DNA of 33,384 bases from a virus: IMG/VR virus record IMGVR_UViG_3300037882_004058, positions 1 to 33,384 of that record. One strand, 5' to 3'. Shown here one piece after another: positions 23,771-29,287 of the stretch. How positions within the stretch are numbered: position 1 is the stretch's first letter; each line of letters starts with the position of its first letter. A program made the translations under genes and the position numbers. Under the pieces are notes generated by a model, which worked only from the letters and a program-made list of their open reading frames with translations, did no database searches and had not been told where the DNA came from.

Positions 23771-24081
23771 GGCAATTGAGGTTCTTCAAAGTGTTCAAAC
23801 ATTAAGCGAGAATATGCCTGGAGAGCTAAGCGAATATGTTTCTGTATGATTTTTTCAACAGCTTCCCTCGCTTCCGCTTCTATTTCTCTGGCTCCTGATT
23901 CAATGTGTGAAGTATCAACTCCGTTAGTCATTTTTACACAAAAATAATATCTTCCTTCGTTATCATTATCGTCATCATCCACAAAATCAAATTCAATCTC
24001 TCCGAATATCTGGAAGCCGTTGACAGCGAGAGTTTTGAATTTTAGACTTTCAACAGTGTATTCCCAAATTAAATTCTTCAT
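23767..24081 (-). CDS. Hypothetical protein (104 residues)
   Basis: The product has an acidic stretch (DFVDDDDNDNEGRYYF), beta-strand segments at each side, and a C-terminal amphipathic helix (AREAVEKIIQKHIRLALQAY). No named family is recognised. It is followed without a gap by the 59-residue membrane protein. Confidence 0.5.
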   Translation of the reverse strand: MKNLIWEYTVESLKFKTLAVNGFQIFGEIEFDFVDDDDNDNEGRYYFCVKMTNGVDTSHIESGAREIEAEAREAVEKIIQKHIRLALQAYSRLMFEHFEEPQLP

Positions 24082-24090
24082 TTTATCGCT

Positions 24091-24753
24091 TTAATAGTGT
24101 GTTAAAATATTACCATCCACATTAAAAATACTATCATTGAATCCATTCAGTTTCAAAAGATCAATAACAGTATCAGCTGTTGTTGGGTGAAATTTGTACG
24201 TGTACAGGTTTTGTCTAAGCCATTCTTCACCAAAAAGACTTTCGCCGTTTCTACCAACAGCAATCCAATCAGCAATCATTTCTAAAATGCAAAGATAAGG
24301 CATTTCTTCAACTATGGTTGAACCATCTCTCTGAACCTCAAACCAATATTCTGGATGGTGTGGATTATTTTTTCTGTGATGAGAACGAGCTGAACGAAAA
24401 GAATTCCAATCTCCAGTTTGTGTTTTAAAATCCCATTTGGAATATCCAATCGCTTCAATGTCTGAAAACTTAGACAGGTCGTGAATGAGTAAATTCCATC
24501 TAAATGAATCAGCTAGGTGTTCGTGCAATTGCAATTTGTCAATCAACTCAACGCCTGCTTTGAATACTTCGATTTTGTGAGGTATGACAGATGTTTCAAA
24601 ATAATTTCGGATTGTGTCATTTGCTTCAAAATCTGAAACTGTTTCAAATCTGGAGATAAGCTCATGATATATCTGCTTGCTGATTGAATAAGGCTCATAA
24701 TCTGTTTCTTCCAGAAAATCCCTAAACAACGAAAGGTAATAACTCTTTTCCAT
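24091..24753 (-). CDS. DUF5662-like (HD-like) phage protein
   Basis: The 220-residue product contains LLIHDLSKFSDIEAIGYSKW and, further on, ARSHHRKNNPHHPEYW. The spacing H-D-x-x-K-F ... H-H-x-x-N-x-H-H-x-x-Y-W is the hallmark I remember for DUF5662, an HD-like metal-binding family frequent in phages. It is probably a metal-dependent phosphohydrolase-type fold, but the substrate is unknown. It is the first gene of the leftward accessory operon and lies beside the repeat-rich divergent region, so it should have its own promoter there. Confidence 0.6.
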   Translation of the reverse strand: MEKSYYLSLFRDFLEETDYEPYSISKQIYHELISRFETVSDFEANDTIRNYFETSVIPHKIEVFKAGVELIDKLQLHEHLADSFRWNLLIHDLSKFSDIEAIGYSKWDFKTQTGDWNSFRSARSHHRKNNPHHPEYWFEVQRDGSTIVEEMPYLCILEMIADWIAVGRNGESLFGEEWLRQNLYTYKFHPTTADTVIDLLKLNGFNDSIFNVDGNILTHY

Positions 24754-24835
24754 TTAAATTTTATCTTTTAGAGCTAAACTAAGATTGAAAGGGCTGATTT
24801 CAGGAGATGAGAAGTTTTCAGTGATAAACTTTAAA

Positions 24836-24934
24836 GAAATGATTTTATCATTTCTACGCGCATACGCACGTTAATAGAAATCCTTTTGATTTTAAAGATA
24901 TTAATAAATATTAAATATTCTATTGATTTCTATT
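24836..24934. repeat. Cluster of TAGAAAT-type and ATCATTTC inverted repeats
   Basis: GAAATGAT-TTT-ATCATTTC (24836-24854) is an 8-bp palindrome. ATTTCTA (24850-24856) and TAGAAAT (24875-24881) flank the GC-rich core. AATAGAAATC (24873-24882) has a perfect 10-bp inverted copy GATTTCTATT (24925-24934). The three TAGAAAT-like sites in 85 bases look like multiple binding sites for one protein. Confidence 0.6.
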
Positions 24935-24946
24935 GTTTTAAAGGTA

Positions 24947-25004
24947 AAAAATAAATTAAAATTTATTTTTAACTTATAACGAAGAAAATATAATTATTTT
25001 CTTC
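24947..25004. repeat. Two adjacent perfect palindromes
   Basis: AAAAATAAATT (24947-24957) and AATTTATTTTT (24960-24970) form an 11-bp inverted repeat with a 2-base spacer. Ten bases on, GAAGAAAATA (24981-24990) and TATTTTCTTC (24995-25004) form a 10-bp inverted repeat with a 4-base loop, flanked by ATAAC and GTTAT. Neither has the GC-rich stem plus one-sided T-run of a normal terminator. Confidence 0.6.
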
Positions 25005-25158
25005 TTAGTTATCCTCAACCCCACCCTAGCACCCTAAAAAGATTGAATATTTTAAATTATCTATGTTTTTAGAAAAAAATTCTTTTTGCCTTTAAAGATC
25101 AATAATCAAGAAACAACTCTTATAAACAATACTTCTCATCTTTTTTAATTTAGAGCAT

Positions 25159-25174
25159 ACCTCAATGATGAGGT
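25159..25174 (+). promoter_or_regulatory. Small hairpin before the KilAC-like gene
   Basis: ACCTCA-ATGA-TGAGGT forms a 6-bp stem with a 4-base loop ending 18 bases before ATG 25193. It may be an operator or a leader hairpin. No Shine-Dalgarno sequence is present. Confidence 0.4.
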
Positions 25175-25192
25175 TGTATAAAATAAACTTTA

Positions 25193-25639
25193 ATGCAAAA
25201 TTCAACAAATGTTATGAATAGCCCAGATATTTTAAAACTTTCAATTGAAATGATTGATTTATTTAAAAAGACAGCAGACCTAAAAAATGAGATCAATGAA
25301 TTAAAAAAAGAAATTTCTGAAATAAAATCACAAAAACAAAATATAAATATTTATAAAAATATTAAAGATTCAATAACAATTACGCAAATGTCTCAAATTT
25401 TAAAAGCCGATAAAATATTATTCATTGAATGGTTGAGAAACAATAATTATTTGAAAAGAGGCAATGCTAAACGTAATCTCAATTTACCTTACAGAAAATA
25501 TAGACATTTTTTCCTTGTTAGGTCTTATTATAAAAATGACAAAATAGTCAAGCAAACTCTTTTCACACCTGAAGGTGTAAGATATTTTATTCAGCTTAAG
25601 ATGGATGGTTTAATGCAGGAAAATTTTTACACTGATTGA
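25193..25639 (+). CDS. Stand-alone KilAC-like (antirepressor C-terminal domain) protein
   Basis: The 148-residue product has an N-terminal coiled coil (~15-50, LKNEINELKKEISEIKSQKQ) followed by a domain with TITQMSQILKADKILFIEWL, YLKRGNAKRN and TLFTPEGVRYFIQLK. This follows the same plan as the C-terminal ~85 residues of both Rha proteins in this window (Q-M-A/S-x-x-L ... F-x-x-x-L-R ... V/T-P-x-G-I/V). The Rha DNA-recognition half is absent. It could bind the same partner or site as the Rha C-termini and modulate them. It is the first rightward gene and ends at a clear terminator. Confidence 0.65.
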   Translation: MQNSTNVMNSPDILKLSIEMIDLFKKTADLKNEINELKKEISEIKSQKQNINIYKNIKDSITITQMSQILKADKILFIEWLRNNNYLKRGNAKRNLNLPYRKYRHFFLVRSYYKNDKIVKQTLFTPEGVRYFIQLKMDGLMQENFYTD

Positions 25640-25641
25640 AT

Positions 25642-25671
25642 AAAAATTCTGCAATTGCAGAATTTTTATTT
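25642..25671 (+). terminator. Terminator after KilAC-like gene
   Basis: AAAAATTCTGC (25642-25652) and GCAGAATTTTT (25657-25667) form a perfect 11-bp stem with an AATT loop, three bases after the stop codon, followed by more T. Its symmetry means it could also work on the other strand. Confidence 0.82.
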
Positions 25672-25741
25672 TTCTCAAATGGAAGACAATCTTTCGATTA
25701 GAATAACTTAACTTTGCTTTTTTAAAGTTTAAAGAATACGA

Positions 25742-26458
25742 ATGAATGAATTAAAAATTGATTTTGGAAAATACAATGGGATAAGCAAGAAAATGATTTT
25801 TGTTTTTTGCCATGTAAAACAATTCTCACACTTAGCTCATAGTTGTGAACAAAAGTCTCCAGAGGAGTTTAAAATTTTTGGAAACAGACAATTCGAGTTT
25901 AAAAACTTTCTTTTTCATTTTGTAAATGAATCAGACGGTGCAAGAGGAATGATGAGAAGTTCAGGAAGAGAAGGAAATTTTTACATGTACTACCCATGTG
26001 ATCCTGGTTACTATTTCTCCCCCAGACAAATTGAAGAAATTGAACGAATCAATGCGGGGAGATTGAAGTTAATCAAAACAATAAAAGATTTTAATTTTTT
26101 ACTTGAAAATGGTAAGTTACCAGGGAAAAGAACGATTGGTGAAATTTTAGAATCATTGAAAGAAGGAGAGATTCCCAGTCACGAAGAGTGCTATTGGACT
26201 CTATTAGCCCTCGCAAAACGTTTAGAACATGCTGAATCCAGCATTTTAGAAGCTGAGGTAATAATAAAGGAATCCTTGCCAAGTATCTCGCCAATTTTAG
26301 AAAAATTATTCTGGGTAGCGAAGAATACAGAGTCGTTTAAAAAATTAAATCCTAAAGAATCACTAGGCAAAGATATTACAATACCAACTCTTGACAATAA
26401 TTTTAGAGAGATGAGTAAAATTATTGTTGAAAAAGCCATAAGAGAACAATATGAGTGA
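25742..26458 (+). CDS. Hypothetical protein (238 residues)
   Basis: The product has an N-terminal beta/aromatic part (KMIFVFCHVKQFSHLAHSCE; FYMYYPCDPGYYFSPRQIEE) and a long helical C-terminal half. I recognise no family. A sequence TAACTTTG (25709-25716), matching the Bacteroidota TAnnTTTG -7 element, lies 33 bases upstream in the gap after a terminator, so it likely starts its own transcript, although no clear -33 box is visible. It overlaps the next gene by eight bases. Confidence 0.55.
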   Translation: MNELKIDFGKYNGISKKMIFVFCHVKQFSHLAHSCEQKSPEEFKIFGNRQFEFKNFLFHFVNESDGARGMMRSSGREGNFYMYYPCDPGYYFSPRQIEEIERINAGRLKLIKTIKDFNFLLENGKLPGKRTIGEILESLKEGEIPSHEECYWTLLALAKRLEHAESSILEAEVIIKESLPSISPILEKLFWVAKNTESFKKLNPKESLGKDITIPTLDNNFREMSKIIVEKAIREQYE

Positions 26459-26777
26459 GAAAGAAAAACCTTGGCATGAACCAGGAGTCGTTGATCAACT
26501 AGATGTGGAATATAATCGAAATAAATTTTTGAAAATTTTTGGTTTAACTTCTGAAGAGTTCAGAAATCAATATCTTGTTGATTTTAAATCTTTCAAAAAG
26601 CGGGTTGAAGCGTGTGAAACAAAAGCCGTAAGAGATGATGAACGTTGCCCAGAAGATGGAATAAAGAGAATAATTGACGGTGAGGAAATTTATCTTTGTG
26701 ATAAATGTTGGGAATCACTTCAAGAAAGAAACAAATTAAATGAAACAATGCAAATCAAAATAGAATGGAAAATTTAG
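26451..26777 (+). CDS. Hypothetical protein with C-terminal Cys motif (108 residues)
   Basis: The product is mostly charged helix. It carries a Cys in RCPEDG and a C-x2-C in YLCDKCWESL, possibly one zinc knuckle. The start overlaps the preceding gene, the stop overlaps the next one, and there is no recognisable enzyme motif. Confidence 0.5.
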   Translation: MSEKEKPWHEPGVVDQLDVEYNRNKFLKIFGLTSEEFRNQYLVDFKSFKKRVEACETKAVRDDERCPEDGIKRIIDGEEIYLCDKCWESLQERNKLNETMQIKIEWKI

Positions 26778-26986
26778 AAAAGAAACAATTATTTGAAGTT
26801 GGATCACATGTTACACACAGAACTCCACAATTTATTCAATTCAAAATGCTAGTAATGGGTGCTGGTTTAATCCGTTATATTGATGGCAGTAGTAATTGGG
26901 TTTACTTACTTTCTTGGCAAGACTCTAATGGAGATATTCGCAGAACTTTTGTTAACGAAATTGAATTAGAACAATTCAAAAACTAA
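26765..26986 (+). CDS. Small hypothetical protein (73 residues)
   Basis: The product (MENLEKKQLFEVGSHVTHRT start) is beta-rich, with a G-S-H-V-T-H start and NWVYLLSWQDSNGDIR in the second half. This pattern is reminiscent of a small SH3/Tudor-like barrel, but no family can be named. It overlaps the upstream gene by 13 bases. Confidence 0.5.
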   Translation: MENLEKKQLFEVGSHVTHRTPQFIQFKMLVMGAGLIRYIDGSSNWVYLLSWQDSNGDIRRTFVNEIELEQFKN

Positions 26987-26991
26987 TCGCA

Positions 26992-27543
26992 ATGATAAAA
27001 ATGAAAACACTCTTCAAGAAAGACCCTAATGATCTTGGAAGAGTTATTGATGAGATTGACCCCGAAAATATGTGGGTCTTTGATGAAGGCGTAATTGCAA
27101 CCCGAAAGTGGGATGGTACGGCTTGTATGATTAAAAATGGGGTTCTTTACAAGCGATATGATGCGAAGAAAGGCAAAACACCACCACTTGGGTCTATTCC
27201 CTGCCAACCTAAACCCGATCCTATTACTGGACATTGGCCACATTGGGTAGCGTGTAGACGAAGTGACGCAGCAGATATATATCACTGTGAGGCATTTGAT
27301 AAGTTTCAACATTGGTATGACGGCACATATGAATTGTGTGGTCCAAAAATAAATGGTAATAAGGAAAAACTAACAGAGCATATTTTGAAACCGCATGGTG
27401 ACGTATGGATTAATTTATCGCAAATTAATTTCCAATACATAAAGAACCGACTGGAAGAAGCTGAAATGGAAGGTTTTGTCTTCCATCACCCGGATGGGCG
27501 TATGTGCAAGATCAGAAGGAGTGATTGGGGATTTGAATGGTAA
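26992..27543 (+). CDS. RLIG1/DUF5565-like RNA ligase
   Basis: The 183-residue protein has the nucleotidyltransferase motif I in TRKWDGTACMIKNGVLYKRY (adenylated Lys39 in K-x-D-G). The segment DAKKGKTPPLGSIPCQPKPD and PITGHWPHW follows, then motif III-like TYELCGPKINGN, motif IV EGFVFHHPDG and motif V CKIRRSDWG. The combination with the G-K-T-P-P and P-D-P-x-T-G-H-W-P stretch resembles DUF5565, whose human member C12orf29 (RLIG1) is an ATP-dependent 5'-3' RNA ligase. The phage version probably repairs cut RNA such as tRNA. It starts at 26992, or at the internal ATG 27001. Confidence 0.7.
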   Translation: MIKMKTLFKKDPNDLGRVIDEIDPENMWVFDEGVIATRKWDGTACMIKNGVLYKRYDAKKGKTPPLGSIPCQPKPDPITGHWPHWVACRRSDAADIYHCEAFDKFQHWYDGTYELCGPKINGNKEKLTEHILKPHGDVWINLSQINFQYIKNRLEEAEMEGFVFHHPDGRMCKIRRSDWGFEW

Positions 27544-27564
27544 AATCAAAATAAATCAAAATAA

Positions 27565-27969
27565 ATGAAAATATTACCCATCGGAACAGAGGTTATCTGT
27601 TTTGAAAATAAAGACAGGACTGGATGTGTTGGGATTGGATTAGTCGAAAGTGAACCATCTCCTTCAAATGCAGAAGTCAATCTTTATTGGTGTGTTAACA
27701 GGAAAGGGGAACCACTAATTAATTATTGTTATTTTGTTGTTGAATGCTACAATGACACGTCACTTTGTCCTTTCGGAAAACACAAAGACCAGCCATTAGA
27801 ATCCGTTCCAGCTGATTGGCTTATGTGGTTTTACGAAATGTGTAAGAAAGAAAAAATTTATCTTGAAGGTGATTTTAGAGGTTTCAAGGATTATGAATTG
27901 AAGCTCTATTTTTACATTGAGGATAATTTAGAAGCGATTAAAAAACAATTAAATTTACGATCTATATGA
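27565..27969 (+). CDS. DUF3820-like protein (134 residues)
   Basis: The C-terminal half carries CPFGKHKDQPLESVPADWLM-WF, the P-F-G-K-x-K-x-x-P-L-x-x-V-P-x-x-W/Y-L pattern of DUF3820, a small domain common in phages, sometimes with nucleases. The N-terminal half is a separate beta-rich region. The ATG is preceded by two AAATCAAAAT repeats (27543-27561) and no Shine-Dalgarno site. Two structured RNAs follow 24 bases beyond its stop. Confidence 0.6.
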   Translation: MKILPIGTEVICFENKDRTGCVGIGLVESEPSPSNAEVNLYWCVNRKGEPLINYCYFVVECYNDTSLCPFGKHKDQPLESVPADWLMWFYEMCKKEKIYLEGDFRGFKDYELKLYFYIEDNLEAIKKQLNLRSI

Positions 27970-27982
27970 ATTTTATTAGGCT

Positions 27983-27988
27983 TATACT
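27983..27988 (+). promoter_or_regulatory. TATACT box before RNA copy 1
   Basis: CTTATACTGTTTTGCG contains TATACT and then TGTTTTG just before P1. The same block precedes the other two copies, so it is probably the promoter -10 region. Confidence 0.55.
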
Positions 27989-27993
27989 GTTTT

Positions 27994-28125
27994 GCGTACA
28001 ATTGTAAAACAGTATTTTTAGGCTAGGAATTAAATCTTTCATAAAATATAGAAAGCTCCAAGACTTAGGGACAACTGTTTTACGACATTGTACGCAACCC
28101 TAAATATCTTGGGGCTTTTTTTTTT
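27994..28125 (+). ncRNA. Structured pseudoknot RNA, copy 1
   Basis: P1 is GCGTACAA (27994-28001) with TTGTACGC (28088-28095). P2 is GTAAAACAGT (28004-28013) with ACTGTTTTAC (28074-28083). The loop contains CTTTC/GAAAG and then AGCTCCAAGA (28054-28063), which pairs with TCTTGGGGCT (28107-28116). TTAGGG (28065-28070) pairs with CCCTAA (28098-28103), extending the pseudoknot. Alternatively CCCTAA pairs locally with TTGGGG to make a terminator hairpin before T10 (28116-28125). Sequence differs widely from copies 2 and 3, but every helix is kept. Confidence 0.82.
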
Positions 28126-28138
28126 ATTTTATCAGTAT

Positions 28139-28144
28139 TATAAT
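28139..28144 (+). promoter_or_regulatory. TATAAT box before RNA copy 2
   Basis: TATTATAATGTTTTGC carries a perfect TATAAT six bases before the first base of P1. This spacing suits transcription starting at the G of P1 (28150). Confidence 0.6.
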
Positions 28145-28149
28145 GTTTT

Positions 28150-28281
28150 GCACATTACTTTTCAACCTTTAAGGTTTAAAGCGAAAAAATTTAAAAAGTT
28201 GATAAATATAATGCCTCAAAGTGAAAGACTTTTATCAAGGTTGATTGGTAATGTGCAGGTCTCAAGCTTTGGGGCTTTTTT
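28150..28281 (+). ncRNA. Structured pseudoknot RNA, copy 2 (leader of rha2)
   Basis: P1 is GCACATTAC (28150-28158) with GTAATGTGC (28248-28256). P2 is TCAACCTT (28162-28169) with AAGGTTGA (28237-28244). P3 is TTGATAAA (28199-28206) with TTTATCAA (28231-28238). A TTTAAA hairpin lies between P2 and P3. GCCTCAAAG (28213-28221) in the loop pairs with CTTTGGGGC (28267-28275) outside P1; AGAC (28226-28229) and GTCT (28259-28262) extend it. CTCAA/TTGGG can form a weak local terminator hairpin before the T-run. The 16 bases ATATAATGCCTCAAAG are identical to copy 3, while P1/P2 differ. Confidence 0.85.
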
Positions 28282-28311
28282 ATTTTTATAACTTTTTAAA
28301 TTTAAAATCAA

Positions 28312-29091
28312 ATGTCAAGTACAGCTATTTCTTTATTCACCAAGAAGGTATTGGAATCCTTTAAAGTAGAAAATTCAGAGGTTTACACAACCAGTAGAGA
28401 TGTTGCCTTCTTCTTTGAAAAGCTCCACAAAGATGTTTTAAGATTAATCGACAATGCGGATTTTAGCGATGATTTTAATCAGCGTAATTTTACGCTGATT
28501 AAAAATTTAGACTCTAGGGGTAGAGAACAACCTGAATATCTCATGACTCGTGACGCATTTTCTTTCATAGTTATGGGATTCACTGGAAAGAAAGCAGCAA
28601 TGTTTAAAGAAGCATTTATTTCCGCCTTTAATCAAATGGAAAAAGAATTACGAGAATCAAAAGTTGTCAAGGCTCCAGACAATCTTTATGATGCCCTTAA
28701 ACTTTCACTCACTCTCCTCGAAGAAAATTTAGACCTCAAAGAAAAATTAAGACTAGCGGAAGAAGAAACAGAGATGTTAGAAAAGAAAGCGGCTAAATTT
28801 AAAACCAAAGCAGAAACATTGGATGTATTGACGGATGCGGATAGATCAATATCAATGGGGCAAATGGCAAAGACTTTAGGCTTTGGAAGAAATAGATTTA
28901 TGGCATTTCTAAGACAAATCGAATACTTGGATAAGTACAATGTTGCTTATGAATCCAGAAGAAAGTATTTTAATGTTATTCAAAAGAAATTGAAAAGAGA
29001 AAAGTTCCAAACAGTAACTCTAATAAATTCAGTGGGTATTGCTCATTTCGGCAGAATGAAATTAAGAGGAATATTTGAAGAACTGATTTAA
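28312..29091 (+). CDS. Rha-family phage regulator with KilAC-like C-terminus (rha2)
   Basis: The 259-residue protein is a paralog of rha1. The Rha domain is at ~18-110 (YTTSRDVAFFFEKLHKDVLR; EYLMTRDAFSFIVMGFTGKK), with MGFTGKKAAMFKEAFI identical in both copies. A coiled coil follows (~120-165), then the KilAC-like part (~178-259, MGQMAKTLGFGRNRFMAFLR; LINSVGIAHFGRMK). It is preceded by two tandem copies of the pseudoknot RNA; the 30 bases between the last U-run and the ATG have no Shine-Dalgarno site. The 5' leaders of both rha genes share AAATTTAAAAT. A 14-bp palindrome lies within codons ~54-65. A terminator follows it. Confidence 0.88.
   Translation: MSSTAISLFTKKVLESFKVENSEVYTTSRDVAFFFEKLHKDVLRLIDNADFSDDFNQRNFTLIKNLDSRGREQPEYLMTRDAFSFIVMGFTGKKAAMFKEAFISAFNQMEKELRESKVVKAPDNLYDALKLSLTLLEENLDLKEKLRLAEEETEMLEKKAAKFKTKAETLDVLTDADRSISMGQMAKTLGFGRNRFMAFLRQIEYLDKYNVAYESRRKYFNVIQKKLKREKFQTVTLINSVGIAHFGRMKLRGIFEELI
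28473..28504 (+). repeat. Perfect 14-bp inverted repeat inside rha2
   Basis: TTTTAATCAGCGTA (28473-28486), loop ATTT, TACGCTGATTAAAA (28491-28504), within the coding sequence for DFNQRNFTLIKN. It could be a DNA operator for autoregulation or an mRNA hairpin. The right arm ACGCTGATTAAAAAT matches 14 of 15 bases of ACACTGATTAAAAAT in RNA copy 3 (5' arm of P2). Confidence 0.7.
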
Positions 29092-29116
29092 AATATAAAT
29101 TTCCTATAATCCCACG

Positions 29117-29148
29117 GGGCTGAATCGTTCGATTTAAGCCCTTTTTTT
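29117..29148 (+). terminator. Terminator after rha2
   Basis: GGGCT (29117-29121) and AGCCC (29137-29141), with inner AATC/GATT and a GTTC loop, are followed by seven T. Confidence 0.85.
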
Positions 29149-29155
29149 ATTCTTA

Positions 29156-29265
29156 CCCTTGCTAGGACTCGTAAAAGTTAATAAAGTCCTGAGAATCGAC
29201 TGAGAATAGGCTAAATTGCGAAATTTAGGCAATAAAAAACCCCTGCTAAACGAATCTAGCAAGGG
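29156..29265. repeat. Long inverted repeat and tandem repeat in the convergent gap
   Basis: CCCTTGCTAG (29156-29165) is an exact inverted copy of CTAGCAAGGG (29256-29265), and the match continues imperfectly for about 17 bases (ACGAGTCCTAGCAAGGG versus ACGAATCTAGCAAGGG). Between them lie a hairpin AGGACT/AGTCCT (29163-29190), an 11-base-period direct repeat of CTGAGAAT (29189-29196, 29200-29207) and a GGCTAAATT/AAATTTAGGC hairpin. No ORF is present in 29092-29287. Confidence 0.6.
29234..29265 (-). terminator. Terminator after the kinase gene
   Basis: On the minus strand CCCTTGCTA (29265-29257) pairs with TAGCAGGGG (29248-29240, one G-U), followed by TTTTTT and then ATT. It ends the leftward 33 kb-29 kb unit, 22 bases past the kinase stop. 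Confidence 0.8.
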
Positions 29266-29287
29266 CAAACGACAAAATAACGACCTA

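Larger units (their letters stand above)
24754..25192. other. AT-rich divergent intergenic region with nested inverted repeats
   Basis: No ORF of note is present in these 439 bases. The region separates the leftward accessory operon from the rightward genes, so it must hold at least two promoters, though I cannot place them with confidence. It holds several perfect inverted repeats (listed separately), a short GC-rich core (ACGCGCATACGCACG, 24856-24870) and a C-rich tract (CCTCAACCCCACCCTAGCAC, 25013-25032). A replication origin or a regulator-binding hub are the two main readings. Confidence 0.6.

Noticed and set aside
28207-28212. TATAAT within the loop of RNA copy 2 as the rha2 promoter
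   Set aside because: It is identical in copy 3 but altered in copy 1, has no -35 at suitable spacing, and is better explained as a conserved single-stranded part next to the pseudoknot strand.
28088-28291. 67-codon open frame starting at a TTG
   Set aside because: It runs across RNA copies 1 and 2. The paired structure explains the sequence better and no normal start codon is used.
27970-28311. Possible CRISPR or type III toxin-antitoxin repeat array
   Set aside because: The two units are ~130 nt, diverged in sequence and pseudoknotted. There are no short exact repeats with spacers and no toxin-like ORF; the neighbour is an Rha regulator.
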